The notes under the pieces were generated by a model. The model searched no databases, had not been told where the DNA came from, and saw only the letters and a list, made by a program, of their open reading frames with translations. From Zantedeschia hybrid cultivar (Eukaryota > Streptophyta > Magnoliopsida > Alismatales > Araceae), in NCBI GenBank assembly GCA_030544215.1, contig JARZZO010000011.1, positions 41,507,001-41,571,000 of the forward strand: 64,000 nt of DNA, in the 5' to 3' direction. The translations under genes and the position numbers were made by a program. Shown here piece after piece: positions 11,327 through 23,339 of the stretch (position 1 is the stretch's first letter; each line of letters opens with the position of its first letter).

Positions 11327-12790
11327 GGTGTCTTCTAAGCTAATCATAAGACACCAATTACAATCTAGTTCATTAGTAAATGGCACTTATGTCACTATGT
11401 AGATTGGTGTATTTATAAGTTCGCATAATGTAGTCCTTGAATGTGTGTAATAGTCATCGGATTATGATGAGATCATAATAAAGACACTGATGACTTATAA
11501 ACACATATTCTTAATTGTTCCTAGTTGTAGGATGTTTGAGAAGGATATCAAACATCTGGTAAGACTAATACAGGTTATTCCATCTCATATGATGAGGGTG
11601 ACTGATCTTGTGAGTCACTTGTATAGAGACACTACCTATAGGTGCTCATTGGGGAATAAGTACACTGAACTGATTTGATATGAATCGCCAATGGTAATTT
11701 ATTTGACTGTCAACCGGCTTGATTCATCGTCATAGTGGCGTGGTTGATCCTTGGACTTGAAACACTAAAGACCCTCGTCGCTGGACTTCTGGGCTTTGAC
11801 CTTAGCTTACGAATCCCTATCCACAGGATTTCTAATAGTCAAGGATCGGGTCCAGCAGAAGACTTTCAAAGGTGATTGTTTGTTCAATAGAGGATCGTTC
11901 GCTCTCAGGTAACTGGAGAGAGAATGATCTAGGATAGATCCGTAGGAGTCTCTGGCCAGAACGGACACAATATCAGAAAAGGTGTTTTCTGATATTGTAC
12001 AGCAGAATCTAATCCAAGTGAGTTGACCGTCTAGGGTTTGACAGTTGACCATACCCTTGGTCGACTCAAGAGCATTGCGTAAATGAAGGACTATAGCCAT
12101 GCGGTAACCGTGGACGGACAAGTTCCATGAGTGGGTTGTTGAACCTCATTACCTTCCGGGATCATGCGGTGTTGCTTGGCATCCAACTTGATCAGAAGTC
12201 CGATAGAATTTACGTGAGATGTTAATTCGGTTAAGTAATTAATTAAATATTAAATATTAATTAATTACTATAAGTCAATAAATAGTTATTTGACTTAACG
12301 GGCTTTCAACCAGACTGGTTAACGGGCCTAGAGAGTTACATGCAAATTGATTCTCAGTCGGTGGTACTTAAGTGGGAATTATATTAACTCAGGTACTTTT
12401 ATGAAAAGTGGTGCCGACTTAATATATATACGCGCTGTTGAGAAACTCTGGGCCACACTCTAGGAGATCTCAAGTCTAGCCTTCCCCCCCTCTCTCTCCT
12501 CCTCCTCTGGGTGCCCCTCTCGAGGTGCCGGGGCTGTTCCCGTCTCCGTCGCGCATAATTCCCGAAAGTCGAGAATTCCCGTCTGCGGGTTTTCGGATGT
12601 TGTTGCGGCGACAAATCTTTAGCGAACGCGTGATCTGGACGAGAGAGCGAGGATGAACCACTGCGGAGGATCGCGTGGATACCACTGGAGGCCGAACACC
12701 TTACATCCAATGGTATCGCCTCAACAGAACCGACACAGTCACGGATTCGAATCCATGCAAGGTGATGTGATCATACGACCCATATTTGTT
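11327..12790 (+). mobile_element. LTR-like repeat, family A copy 2
   Basis: Follows the E1 3' LTR directly and matches the family-A copy at 1-1434 in order, with many substitutions and small indels. Homology starts near 11439 and fades near 12780, after cggattcgaatccatgcaagg. E1 may have inserted into this repeat, since its left part would then lie beyond the left window edge. Short frames here (11490-11678, 11807-12121, 12399-12710) are not supported. Confidence 0.55.
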
Positions 12791-13884
12791 TGATATATAT
12801 TTGAACATTGCCATCTCAAGGAGATTGTGTCTCATTCCATAAGTGTCGTGGATGAGTTCTAGTCGTGCGCAATGGAAAAATCCTGGTAATTGTGAATTTG
12901 TGATCAGTTTTTCTACTGGGTCATGAAGTCCTGACTATGCATAAGCCATGAACTTAACATATTGGCCTATATGCTTTGGTATTTGTTTGTTTGATTCTTT
13001 ATATAGTTGTTGGATGTATGTCTATTTGAAACATAATTTGCTATTTAGATCTATTTGATTCAGCTTATAATCTACTTAGTTTGTTCTTTTGACATCTATA
13101 CTCAATTATTTTGACCTCAACCTATTGGATTAAGAATCTATACTCATTCTGATTAGTTGTTCTAATAATATAAACTCTGATTTGATGAGCTATCAAGCCA
13201 TGATAAATTTGCTATATGTTCAGTTTGATATATGATTTCTTCTCATCATGGTTAGTAAGACTTATTCAGTTACATAAGAATCTGATCATGCCTTATATAC
13301 TATATATTTATTTGATTTGTTCCAATTATTAGAAAACACGTGATTTGATAAATCTATATTTGACTATGTTTTGTATCATGATTTTATTTAAGCTATATGT
13401 AGAACTGTGAATCATATGTATATTTGATATCCTCACTTTTCAATTATTGTATTATTAGCATTTGATGAGTTTGATTTGTCTATTGAGGGGTTGTACACAT
13501 AAAACCTATTAATATTTTCAGAGGCTAAGGATGAAGAGTTAGTTATGGAGGAGGGCTTTGCTTAAAGAATTTGACTCAGACTCATCTGGAGGTTATCTAG
13601 GATTAGTTTTATTGTTTTGTTAGATTTGATGTAGTAGGAATAAGAGAGGATATGTACTTCTATATTTCATTCGTGAGTTGAGAGATTTTATTTCCGCTGC
13701 ATATTTGATGTAATTTGAGGATCCTGGTTATGGCAATATAATAGAATATTTAGATTTATTTGATAGTAAATGACATGTTTATTGCTTAGTTATTTGTCTC
13801 TCATCTTTCATTTAGATTTATAGGTTATTTAATTCCGTAGTTACTTAGCTCAAATATGAACTGAGTCTGAATGATTGAACTAGA
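12791..13884. other. AT-rich stretch, nothing recognised
   Basis: About 1.1 kb of AT-rich DNA without a credible frame, terminal repeat, or tandem repeat. It lies between the family-A copy and the truncated 3' end of element F. Confidence 0.6.
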
Positions 13885-13920
13885 TCAAAGGCGTAACAGA
13901 TTAGAGAGGGTGAAATCTAA

Positions 13921-15523
13921 TGCTCAGCTACGGCATAGCCTTTGATTACTTTCTGTTGGATGTAAGTGATGTCAAACTAAGAAATAATATTTTGCCAACG
14001 TGCTAACCTGTCAGTTAGAACGGAATTCTCGAGAAGGAATTTGATGGGGTTCATTCTAGCAATGAAGTGGACTTCATAAGCAAGAAAGTACTGTCTGAGC
14101 TTCTACACAACCCAAACCAGTGCGGCAAAAGTCCTCTATTGTTGTATCCTTTTATTCTGCGGGGTTGAGAAGTTTGGAAAGATAGTAGGCTGCCCTCTTA
14201 TTCCCTTCTTTATCTTCGTGTGTCAAGACAGCTCCTACCGAATCATCTATAATTGAAATGTAGAGAATCAAGGATTTACCTAGAGAAAGTGATCTAAAAA
14301 AAGGAGGACTTTCCAAATAACTCTTCAATCCATCAAATGCCCCCTGACACTTGGCATCCCAATCGAAGTTGACTTTTGGCTTAGTAAACTCGTAGAATGG
14401 CCTGCATCTCTGAGAATGCTGGGAGACAAATCGATAGATAAATTGCAACCTTCCAATTAATCCTCGGAGTTCCTTTACATTCCTAGGAAGTGGAATGTCA
14501 ACAATAGCTTTGGCCTTGTTGGGATCAATCTTAATACCCTTTCTACGGTAAACCCCAATAATTTTTTGTGATGATACACCAAATACATACTTTTTTAGAT
14601 TCATCTTCAGATTATACTCTCTTGATCTCTGAAATTCCTTTGCAAGAACTTCTGCATGTTGAGCACTAGCCCTGGACTTTACAAGCAAGCCATCCACGTA
14701 CACCTTAAAATATATGTGCATCATGTCATGAAATATCTCCATCATTGCCCTATGATAGGTAGCTCTTGTATTCTTCAATCCAAAGGACATGACCACATAA
14801 CAATATGTTCCCAAAGTGTAGTAAAGGAAGTCTTCTCTTGATCTTCTTCCACCAAACAAATTTTATTATATCTCGAGAAGCCATCCATGAATGAAAGGGT
14901 CTCATATCTGGCTATGTTGTCAATCAATACATCAATGTAAGACAAAGGGAAATCATCCTTAGGACACACCCAGTTAAGATCTCGAAAATCAATACAAATT
15001 CTAACTTTTTCATCCTTTTTCATGATTGGGACAATATTATCTACCTACTGCAGATAACGGACAGCCCTAATGAACTTAGCTTTATATGACTTGTCAACCT
15101 CTTCTTTCATCTTTAATGTCATTTGCGGGTGGAATTGCCTTAACTTATGCGTAACTAACTAACTCCTAGTTTCGACGTTAGCCTGTGCTCTACTAAAGAG
15201 GAGTCTAGACCTGGCATATGTTCATAACTCTAAGTGTCCATATAATCTCTTCGAATCTTGACCAATGCCTCTTCGTCTGAGTAGGAAAGGTTATTGCTTA
15301 CGAGGACTATCCTGGGTTTTTCCTCTATACCCATATTGATCTCTTTAGTGGGCTTTCTATGCCAGTTGACGGTTCATCAAATCTCTTCACTCTATTTGCA
15401 TACGCATCAGCCGCGTCCTCATATTCTTCTTCCCCTTCTTCGATGGGGTCCTTTTCATGCAACAATCCATACACCCCATAACCATCATCATCACTATTCA
15501 CATCTTCATACCCTTCTAGCAAC
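13921..15523 (-). pseudogene. pol: F reverse transcriptase and RNase H remnant
   Basis: 15325-15522 carries the acidic segment before RT (DGYGVYGLLHEKDPI, as in B). 14775-15023 has the RT palm start (RICIDFRDLNWVCPKDDF). 14152-14859 continues through the palm and connection into RNase H. The catalytic box reads YVDG instead of YVDD, so the enzyme would be dead even if the frame were open. Homology to B runs on to about 13921 in noncoding form and then stops. A T11 run on the plus strand (15853-15863) marks the frame-changing linker that also exists in B. Confidence 0.85.
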
Positions 15524-16499
15524 TAGAGGTCATTTTCTAATAACTGAGGGATGTCTAAGCAAGTTTGGCATCTACTGGCTAGTTCTTGGAGATATTTATT
15601 TCGGATCTGTCTACCTATGGATTTTTTAAACTGCCTAACCTACCTAACCCTAGCCTCACTAATCATAGACTCATTGTCTTGTCCTAAAAAAAAGGAGGAA
15701 GGATCAGAGGATACAAAAGATGATACAGGTGAACTTCCGTAAGAGGGCCCCTAGAGCAAATCAAAGAGGACCTGCCCGTAGGATGGGTCGCACTTAGATG
15801 GGAGGTATGAAGTTTCAACGATGATAATTTGGGATTTAGTTGGAAGAGGGCATTTTTTTTTTTGGAATTTCAGTGATCATGAAGGAATAGTGAGGGGAAG
15901 GAGATAATGGCATGATGGCTAGAGGATTTAGGGGATCATAAAGAAGCATGTCTCAGATCTTTTCAATCAGTGCTTCAGGGTCAATGGGTGCCGAGGGTGA
16001 AAGACTTGAGGAGTTAGACTAGTCAGAAAGGGCAGTGCCCTTGGGAAATATTGGTCAGCAACAATGTACGAAAAAAAGTATGGAGAGTAAACATTTGGGT
16101 GGGGTAGGTATCATGCCAAAGCTTGTCTGTGGTCAAACGTTCTTGATAGGGCTCATCAGGATCACCTTCATCAGTCTCTTCAGTCAACAAAATTCTCTTG
16201 TCAAAAGTAGCACCCTACCTTTCAATCATGTCATGAGCAATGGGAGCCACTCAGGTTCAGTGGGCATTAAAAAACAAACAGTTCAATGTAGTGTTTAGAT
16301 CATAGAGATCAAACCACCAGTGTCATTCACATTCTGGATCATCTATTTATCTTCTTTTAAGAGGTCTCAAAGTCTCCAGAGACCGGTAGGTGGGCAAGGG
16401 AGTAACATGGCGGGCCAACTACCGCCCATGAACATCAGAGAGATCAAAGTTGGAGGTAATAACCACTATATTGTTCTCCCCATGCTAGATGACAGGGCC

Positions 16500-18024
16500 T
16501 TATATGAAATGGATGTAAAGTGTCCAAGTTAGAGGATCCCAGTTTTCCTTGCATGGTGTGACCATGGTTTTCCAGACTTTGTTCTCACCCTCATCTTCAA
16601 CTTGTTGAGTTATCTCTCCTCTGACTTTCTCTGGCTTGTATTCTAGGTCGCTTCTAGGATAAGCCTCGTCTTTTACAGGCTTCAGCATACCTTGCAACTG
16701 AGTTCCTAGTCCTTTGCCCAATTAGTTGTCCAACTTTAAGCATTATGCACCATCCTAGGGTGTCCAAGGGTTGTCTCCTTTTAGCATGAGTATAGGTGAT
16801 GGAGAAGGAACTTTAGGTATCAAGGGATCAGTGGAAGGCTTGTAGGTGTCCAAGAGGGACATTACTGGCTTCTGGGCTGGCCAAGTGGAAGGTACAGGGT
16901 TAATTGTAAAGGTATGAGAAGTAGCAAGGACGGGTATGCTGGTGACTTTCACCACACGTCCCTTGAATGGAAATTTAAGGCATTGATGATTCGGTGAAGG
17001 GACGGCCACAAGTTCTTTGACGTACGGGCGGCCAAGGATGCCTTTTAAGGATGGGTCAATCTTAAGGGTATGAAATTTGGTGGTGAAGGATATTGGGCCC
17101 AATTCCACCTTCAGGTTGACCATGCCCAATGGAACCCTTGTGGTATTATCATATGCTATAACTGTAATGGGGGAGGGCATCCATTCTTTCTTCAAAATCT
17201 CACACAACTTCATAGTGTGGGAGGCAATACGTTGATAGAAGCATCGATATGTCAATGAAGCAACCATCTACCACCATCTGACGGATATTTACAGTGATAA
17301 TTAGAGCCATTCCCCAGGCTGCAAGGAGTGCCAAGTCAAAAGCATGGAAGAGATATGGCCGGTTGATCACTTGTAGGGCCTAAAACTATAGCAATCTTCT
17401 CGACCGGGAGATCTTCACTAAACATCACATTATGGAAATACTCCATTGTAGCTTCTTGATGGACTCGGGACCTCTTAATTAGTTCAAGAATAGAGATCTG
17501 TATTGGGGTCTTGTCTAAGTGTTTCGGCAGATCACATTGTGTCCCTGAGACTTTAGCGGGCTATTCTTCTTGCCTCTGTTGTCGGTTCTCTTGATTTTAG
17601 AGGACTGGGGGAACACCTTGTTGAATATTATCTTGTTCCGGAGCACCATGGGATGTGTTTCATTGGATGAGGAAGGGGATGTTCCTGTAGATGTGGGTGC
17701 TGTAATGGCTAAGGGCTTGATGTTAAGGGGCTTACTAAGTAATGGGTGACTGGGTTGGGTATAAGAATGCAGATGAGAGACTTGGAGGGTTGCAGTATGC
17801 TGGTAGGCATTAGTGTGTGTGTGTGCGGGGGGGGGGGGGGGGGGGGTGTTGATTATTTGTGGAGCGAGACGATTGTTGGGTGAAGGTATGATAAGGAGAG
17901 GTTTTGAAGGTGGTGGGTGAACTGGTGTAATGGTTGCTAGTGGTGGTTGGCTAGGTAATAGTGATTGGCTTGGTGGAGGGGATTGCGTAATGCAGATGAT
18001 GGTGCACCTTGATTGGGAAGGCAA
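16500..18024 (-). pseudogene. F proline-rich region, protease and G-patch remnant
   Basis: 17515-18024 is a proline- and serine-rich spacer interrupted by a 20-base G run at 17827-17846. 16755-17330 matches the aspartic protease: VELGPISFTTKFHTLKIDP and GRPYVKELVAVPS-type residues align with B. The active-site D-T-G is destroyed by a small frameshift near 17245. 16500-16721 keeps a G-patch-like start (GKGLGTQLQG), as in B. Confidence 0.75.
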
Positions 18025-18099
18025 TGAGATTGCTGGTTTAGAAGTTGTGGGTGCAGGGGAGGAGGCCTTGGCTTGATGGCTGGTAGACTACACAGAGGA

Positions 18100-20159
18100 A
18101 GCATATTCAATCTTCCATTCTTGTCCTCGATCCACCTTGGGCTGCCCTTAGGTAAAGATGGGGACAGCTTGATTGTTTGCTTGGTGCTCCAAGAGGGGAT
18201 TCTACACAATGCCCATGTTGGGCGGTTGGGGTGCTGCTTACTGAGCCGGCGTTTGTTGTACTTACTACTGTTGTGGTTGTTGCAGCCCCTTTGCCTTCAA
18301 AGTAGAGATATATTTCCCCATTTCTTTCCAATCAATCCCTTCTTGATCATTTTCATGGATGTGTTGGAGTTGGAAGCAAATATCGATAGTGTGCCCTAGC
18401 TACCTGTGGAACACACAATAGTGGGACATATTAGCATTCTATGGCCACACTATCCTCTCCTTCAGCAATGTGAGTGCATTGGCTGCCATAAAAGCATTGA
18501 AAATGTTCGATAATGATTCGGATAAGGGAGGGTATTAAGCTCTTCTCAGACCGGGGGGCTTTCTTTGCTGGTTGTAGTTATTCGGAGGTGGAACTTGACT
18601 GTAGTTCTATGGGAAAGTGGTTGGTTGTGGGTTTGCTGAGGCGGGTATTGGCCTTGCTGCTGTTTGTAGTCTTGAGGATGAGGAGGCCTTTGGCTATTGA
18701 ACTGGTGTTTGGCTTCTCATGAATGAAGGGTTACTCATGGAATTAACTTGCTCTTTAGTTGGTATCCTCAGTAGTGGTTCCAAGGTTAGAAGGATTTTGT
18801 GCATTATTGGGCTTTCTTGGTGGTGGTATGTTGGGTATGGATGGCTCAAACCCACTTTAGAAGGCGGGGTCTTTGAATGCTGTTTGCAGATACTTGGCCC
18901 ATTCATAAAGCTCTTCCATCATGGTGAGTTTGTTTAGATATAAAGTAAGCTTGTATTGGGGGGTGGCAATAAAACAAAATCATCTTCACTTGTTCTGATT
19001 CGGACAAATGATCTCTCACTCTTTTGGCCATAGATTGCCACCTATCGGCAAAGGTGGTGAAGTCTTTTTCAGTTTTAATCTTTTCTGCTACCAGATTTAT
19101 AACGGACAGGGATGGTCCAACCCTATACTTGTACCTTTATATGAATGTTTTCTGGACAATGTCAAAATCTTCAGTTTCGGATGGTTCTAATGAGAAAAAC
19201 CATTCTAGAGAGACCCCTTCCAAAGATCCTTTGAACAAGAAGGCCAAGGACCTCTTATCACTCTGCCAAAATGAGGACTCATAAAGGAAGTCCTTGAGAT
19301 GTATAAAAGGGTTCCCTGTCCCATTATATTTTTTATACACTGGCATTTCAGACAGAGACAAGTGGAATATAGGGAGAACCATGACTAAGACTTCAGGTGC
19401 AGCCCTATTGTCCACCAACTTCTTCAAACTCTTGTATTGCTCATCATTTGATTTATCTTGGACGGGAGTGCTTGAGTCAATGTATCGTTCTGAGGTGGAG
19501 GGTTTGGTAGTAACCATCCTCTTGGACCCTTGAGGGTGATATTGTGGGATTGCAGGGTAATGAAGTTTTTCAGTAGAGCTCCTGCCTTGTGTAGGGGCCT
19601 TTTGGATTATTGGGGTTTGAGGCCTCAAAGTATCTGTAAATGGAATGCTACTAACCACCTATTTTTAAGAAGGAGTGATTCAGAGGCCCTCCATGGCCTG
19701 AGTAGGAACTTGGACGAACTGATTCTGATTTGAATTTGGGGGATTCCTCGAGGCAGATGAGGTTTCAGTGGACTTCCACTTAAGAATTACTTGCACAGTC
19801 TTAAGCTGCCGAGGATCTAAATGGATGGTGAGAATGCCGAGGGTAGTAACAAGATCTGCTGATGAAGTGGAAGACGAATGCTTCATCTTGAGCCCCGTGG
19901 GAAGAATTGGGGTTGGGTTCATTGTCAAGTGCATGGACTTGATATTGAGTGAAATATCCCGCGGTGGGATTGAGTTGATCATTTTGAACTCACTCGGAAT
20001 TGGTATGAGATTGTGAATAGGGATCATAAGGATTTTCCTCACTTGAAAAAAATTATCATATTCATGACTAGACATTCCAATAGTTCTTCCTAAACGAAGC
20101 ATCATATTGACCACAATCAGTGACGAATTCATACAATTTCGCTGAAAAAAAGCACACAA
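18100..20159 (-). pseudogene. gag: F gag remnant
   Basis: Minus-strand remains of the large gag seen intact in B at 48809-52213. The segment 19680-20159 matches the N-terminal part, and 19137-19658 carries the capsid core with EMPVYKKYNGTGNPF and SLAFLFKGSLEG, matching EMPVYRKYNGTGNPF in B. Several frameshifts and stops break it. The part towards 18100 corresponds to the zinc-knuckle and Q-rich region of B, but is badly degraded. Confidence 0.8.
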
Positions 20160-21076
20160 ATGGGTGCTTACGTTAAATTGATGTTTCTTGTTGGATTATG
20201 TGAATTTTAGATAAGGTGGAGTTCTCTCAAATGGGAAGGATCCTAGTTTTAATTCAGTGACCACTGTTATTCTCTATGGCTCAACTCAACTCACTATGAA
20301 TAAGCAATTTATCTTGGGACTTCAGTAATACAACTAGCCCAATGAGCAAAGAGGCATTCCCTTAATGTTGGGGACTTACGAGGATCTTAAGAGAAGTAAC
20401 TCTAGTCCGAAAGAGAGGGACCGCCTCTATCAGAGAGACTTACAAGTGCTAAGAGGGGTGTATAGCTCCTAGAGAGAGAGAGAGAGAGAGGGCTCCCAAC
20501 CCGGATGTCCTACGGCCTAGGTGGAACCAATAGCCTTTAATGCATAAAAATGATAAAATATTAGGGAATGTCAGAGATCTGAATTGCGTCTGGGCAGTGG
20601 ATGCATTTCTTGAATCGCGTTGTGCTGCATTGACGTGATTCAAGAGACTCACCCACTGTACAAACTATCTTCGGGTAGCAAACATGACGACTAAATAGCG
20701 TTGGCTTTAGATGGCGCGATTCTAAAATGTGTCGGTTTGAGTTGACATGTTTCAGAACCCGCAACAATAGATAGTGAGGGCCACTGCCCTTCAGCCAAGC
20801 AGAAGATAAGAGAAAATAAAAAATTCACAAAACACTATAAGATCTTCATCTAATAAGTAATCAACTTGTGACTTAAAGTGAACTTCCAAGAATCACAACT
20901 TTTAAACAACCACAATGAGAGCAATTTTTCCGTTTATAAGGGTATGCACAAGGGATAAAACAATAGATAAAACATGCTTAAGGAGCATAAAGGGGTACAC
21001 CCTAGGGTGCCTAAAAGGTGACCCACGAGAGTGTCTATGCGTGTAAAAGAGAATGAAAATAAGTTGGCAAGGATGA
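20160..21076 (-). other. F leader, with GA microsatellite and four dyads
   Basis: Untranslated leader between the F LTR and gag. It matches 52214-53220 of B in parts (ttattctct blocks, the cgtgatcgcca primer site). It holds a GA microsatellite at 20471-20490 and dyad units at 20581-20753. No coding is supported. Confidence 0.65.
20581..20753. repeat. dyad cluster 1 (4 units, F leader)
   Basis: 30-bp dyads starting at 20581, 20612, 20693 and 20724. Each is a 10-base arm of GAANNGCGTC type, a variable centre and an inverted arm of GACGCNNTTC type. The first has a 9-base centre and the others 10. Arms show CG-to-TG or CA decay. Confidence 0.8.
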
Positions 21077-21094
21077 GTCCCACCGTGATCGCCA
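21077..21094 (-). promoter_or_regulatory. F primer binding site
   Basis: gtcccaccgtgatcgcca on the plus strand, 6 bases from the LTR start at 21101. The B site at 53221-53238 differs by one base. On the minus strand it starts TGG, as primer sites do. The tRNA was not identified with certainty. Confidence 0.65.
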
Positions 21095-21100
21095 AAAAGT

Positions 21101-21707
21101 TGTGAGTGTTTAAATGTCCCTGTGAAAAATGAATGGCAATGTTACTGGAAACATTAAAATGCGATCGCCAGAGATCGAGGACCTCGAAGAAACAAAGAAA
21201 GTGATAACGTAATTACCTGAAATTGGTAGTGTTTTGGATCCTTCAATTTCCCCTTCCTCGGCCGACCCAAGAAGAAGAGTCCTTCTCATTGGTTTCACTC
21301 TCTTTGAAGCAGCACGTAGTAAGTGATGATGCTCTCTAACTCCACCTTACAACACCTTGCAAGAAAACACACACAAATAAAAAGAAAAGAGAGATGATTA
21401 GAGCCTTGATAGATGTAGTATCTATTCTATGAAGAAGCAAAATATTCAATTGAATGGAAAACCCACTTGGTTTCTATTCTTTAAACCCCTACGTACAAAG
21501 GGATGAGACAGTGAAATGGGATACTAATGATAGTGTGTGTTTATGGTGAACATGAAAATGCATGCCATGCAACTAAGAATCAAAAGAGAAATGGAAGAGA
21601 GACTAGAAACAAAATGAAAGAAGTTGCCCCCTCTAAAGCCACCCGAGTTTAGGAGAAGAAGAGAATGTCTCCAAGAATGTATCAACGTTCTTGATAGAAG
21701 GGTACTC
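21101..21707 (-). repeat. F 5' LTR, partial
   Basis: Begins TGTGAGTG next to the primer site. It follows the same order of blocks as the B LTR: gcgatcgccag, ccccttcctcggccg, a gtgtgtgttt block and aacccct. It ends where the TGTAACGCCCC repeat begins at about 21708, so the rest was displaced. Confidence 0.65.
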
Positions 21708-23339
21708 TGTAACGCCCCGCTAACCTGGTTTAGTCATGCCGGCTTACTTCGAACTAGCGGGCGCGCCACAGTGGGAACAACCCAAACATACACTTATTCC
21801 AAAGTGACCACATACATACATCCATAACACTATGAATCAATCACTACAAATATTTCCACTAAATAATAAGTACTACAAATTACAATACTTATCTAGGATC
21901 TCTAAACATATCCAAATTACATCTGAAGAGTTGTAACCAACCTAATTACATAAATTCTAAATCTAAAGCATACGTCTGAATAGGAACTAGATCTTCGGAC
22001 TCTAAGTCTCTTGTCCCACTGCTCAACCTTTCTCTTCTTTTTCTGAAAAATAGTTAGTGAGCAAAGATAAGTCTCATCCGACTTAGCAAGTTTATAACCC
22101 ACAAAACCACAGGTTTTTCATACAATATATCGTAAAGGAAAAAGACATAATAAATATCTAAATAACATGTATCATGAGATCGTATATACATGCTTATGCC
22201 CTAAACCTATTCTTTAGCATCAAATCCTATCATGAGCAATTAAACATGACTAAACTTAAATATGAACGTTAAACATGATAAGCCTAGTATGCATCTACAA
22301 CATGCATCTTAACATACATGCCTTCATCATGAACTTAATATGTCATGCGTCTTACTTCTTAGTATAAGATCATGCATCCTACTTCTTAACATACTGAACT
22401 GAACATGATCACACATGTCATCATCATCTTATCACTTATTTAACGGACATGCATCCAAACCACAACATGAGGAGTATCGTGTTTAACATGATATGCAGGT
22501 CGTGGTAAGGTAAATGCCCACTAGCTCTTCCACTGCGCACCAGGGGACCCACCCGTCCCACTTGGACCGGAAAAAATCATAGCCAAGATTTTACCCATTT
22601 GCCTCGGGTTTCATACATCTTTTAACTTAATTTCCGCCACACAAGGATACTTGTATGATTCGAATGCATGGAATCCTAAGGTGGCACTGTCCGTAACTGG
22701 ATAGACAAAGGATTCTAGAGGTGGCTCCCACAAGTTCAAGGGGTGATCTACGCTATGGCGGCTTCACTTCTAAGGATAGCCCTTTCTATAGATAGCCTTT
22801 TCCTCCCATCACAACCTGTGTGGTACTTAGTTCCCAAGCTACCAGTTGGTTAATCATCTTAACACATGCATGTGACATGTTTAAACATATGCAACTATAT
22901 GTAATTGTCTAATCTAACATATGTTGAATATGCAAATATTCGTGAACATCATCTTAAACATCTTAACGCATGCATGAAACATGCTTAAACATATACAACT
23001 TTATGCAACTATCTTACCTAACATATGCAAATATTCATGAATATCATCTTAAACATTTCATATAGATCTTCATACTTACAGTAAGAAAATAATGTTGAAA
23101 ATAGAGTTTTCTACATAAAAATATCTATAGAATCATGGTTAATCATCACTTGCCTATAACCAACATGATTTAGAATGCGAAGAAGCCCACCTAGGCATGG
23201 CAAGAACCTCCCCCCATGCATGCCCTCATTGCTACGAGCGTCACACGAAGCCCTCTTCATGCACCATGTGAAGAACCACCACGAACTGCTCTTGTTCTCC
23301 TTCTAAATCTCTCTCTCTCTCTCTCTCTGTGTGTCTCTC
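21708..23339 (-). mobile_element. LTR-like repeat starting TGTAACGCCCC, outer copy
   Basis: Noncoding. It starts TGTAACGCCCCG, the inverse of the end (CGGGGCGTGACA) of the repeat at 23340-26432, and shares with it an inverted 14-base match (22718-22731 with 25494-25507). It reaches a CT microsatellite, where the second repeat interrupts it, and probably resumes at 26435. Read on the minus strand, the resumed part has a TATA-like box (26508-26515). Family not assigned; no coding frame is supported. Confidence 0.5.
23307..23339. repeat. CT microsatellite, left part
   Basis: A run of CT dinucleotides with a short GT interruption. It is the target in which the 23340-26432 repeat sits; the tract resumes at 26435. 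Confidence 0.85.

Larger units (their letters stand above)
13885..21707 (-). mobile_element. decayed Tat/Ogre-like element F, truncated
   Basis: Minus-strand copy of the same family as element B. From right to left: part of the 5' LTR (21101-21707, then interrupted by another repeat), primer site (21077-21094), leader (20160-21076), gag, protease and G-patch region, linker, RT and the first RNase H domain, ending near 13885-13921. The second RNase H, integrase, antisense genes and 3' LTR are missing. Frames are short and shifted throughout, so F is much older than B. Confidence 0.85.

Noticed and set aside
17827..17846. Run of 20 Gs as a functional quadruplex
   Set aside because: It lies in a decayed proline-rich spacer next to a GT run; its length may also be an assembly or sequencing artefact. 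No sign of function.
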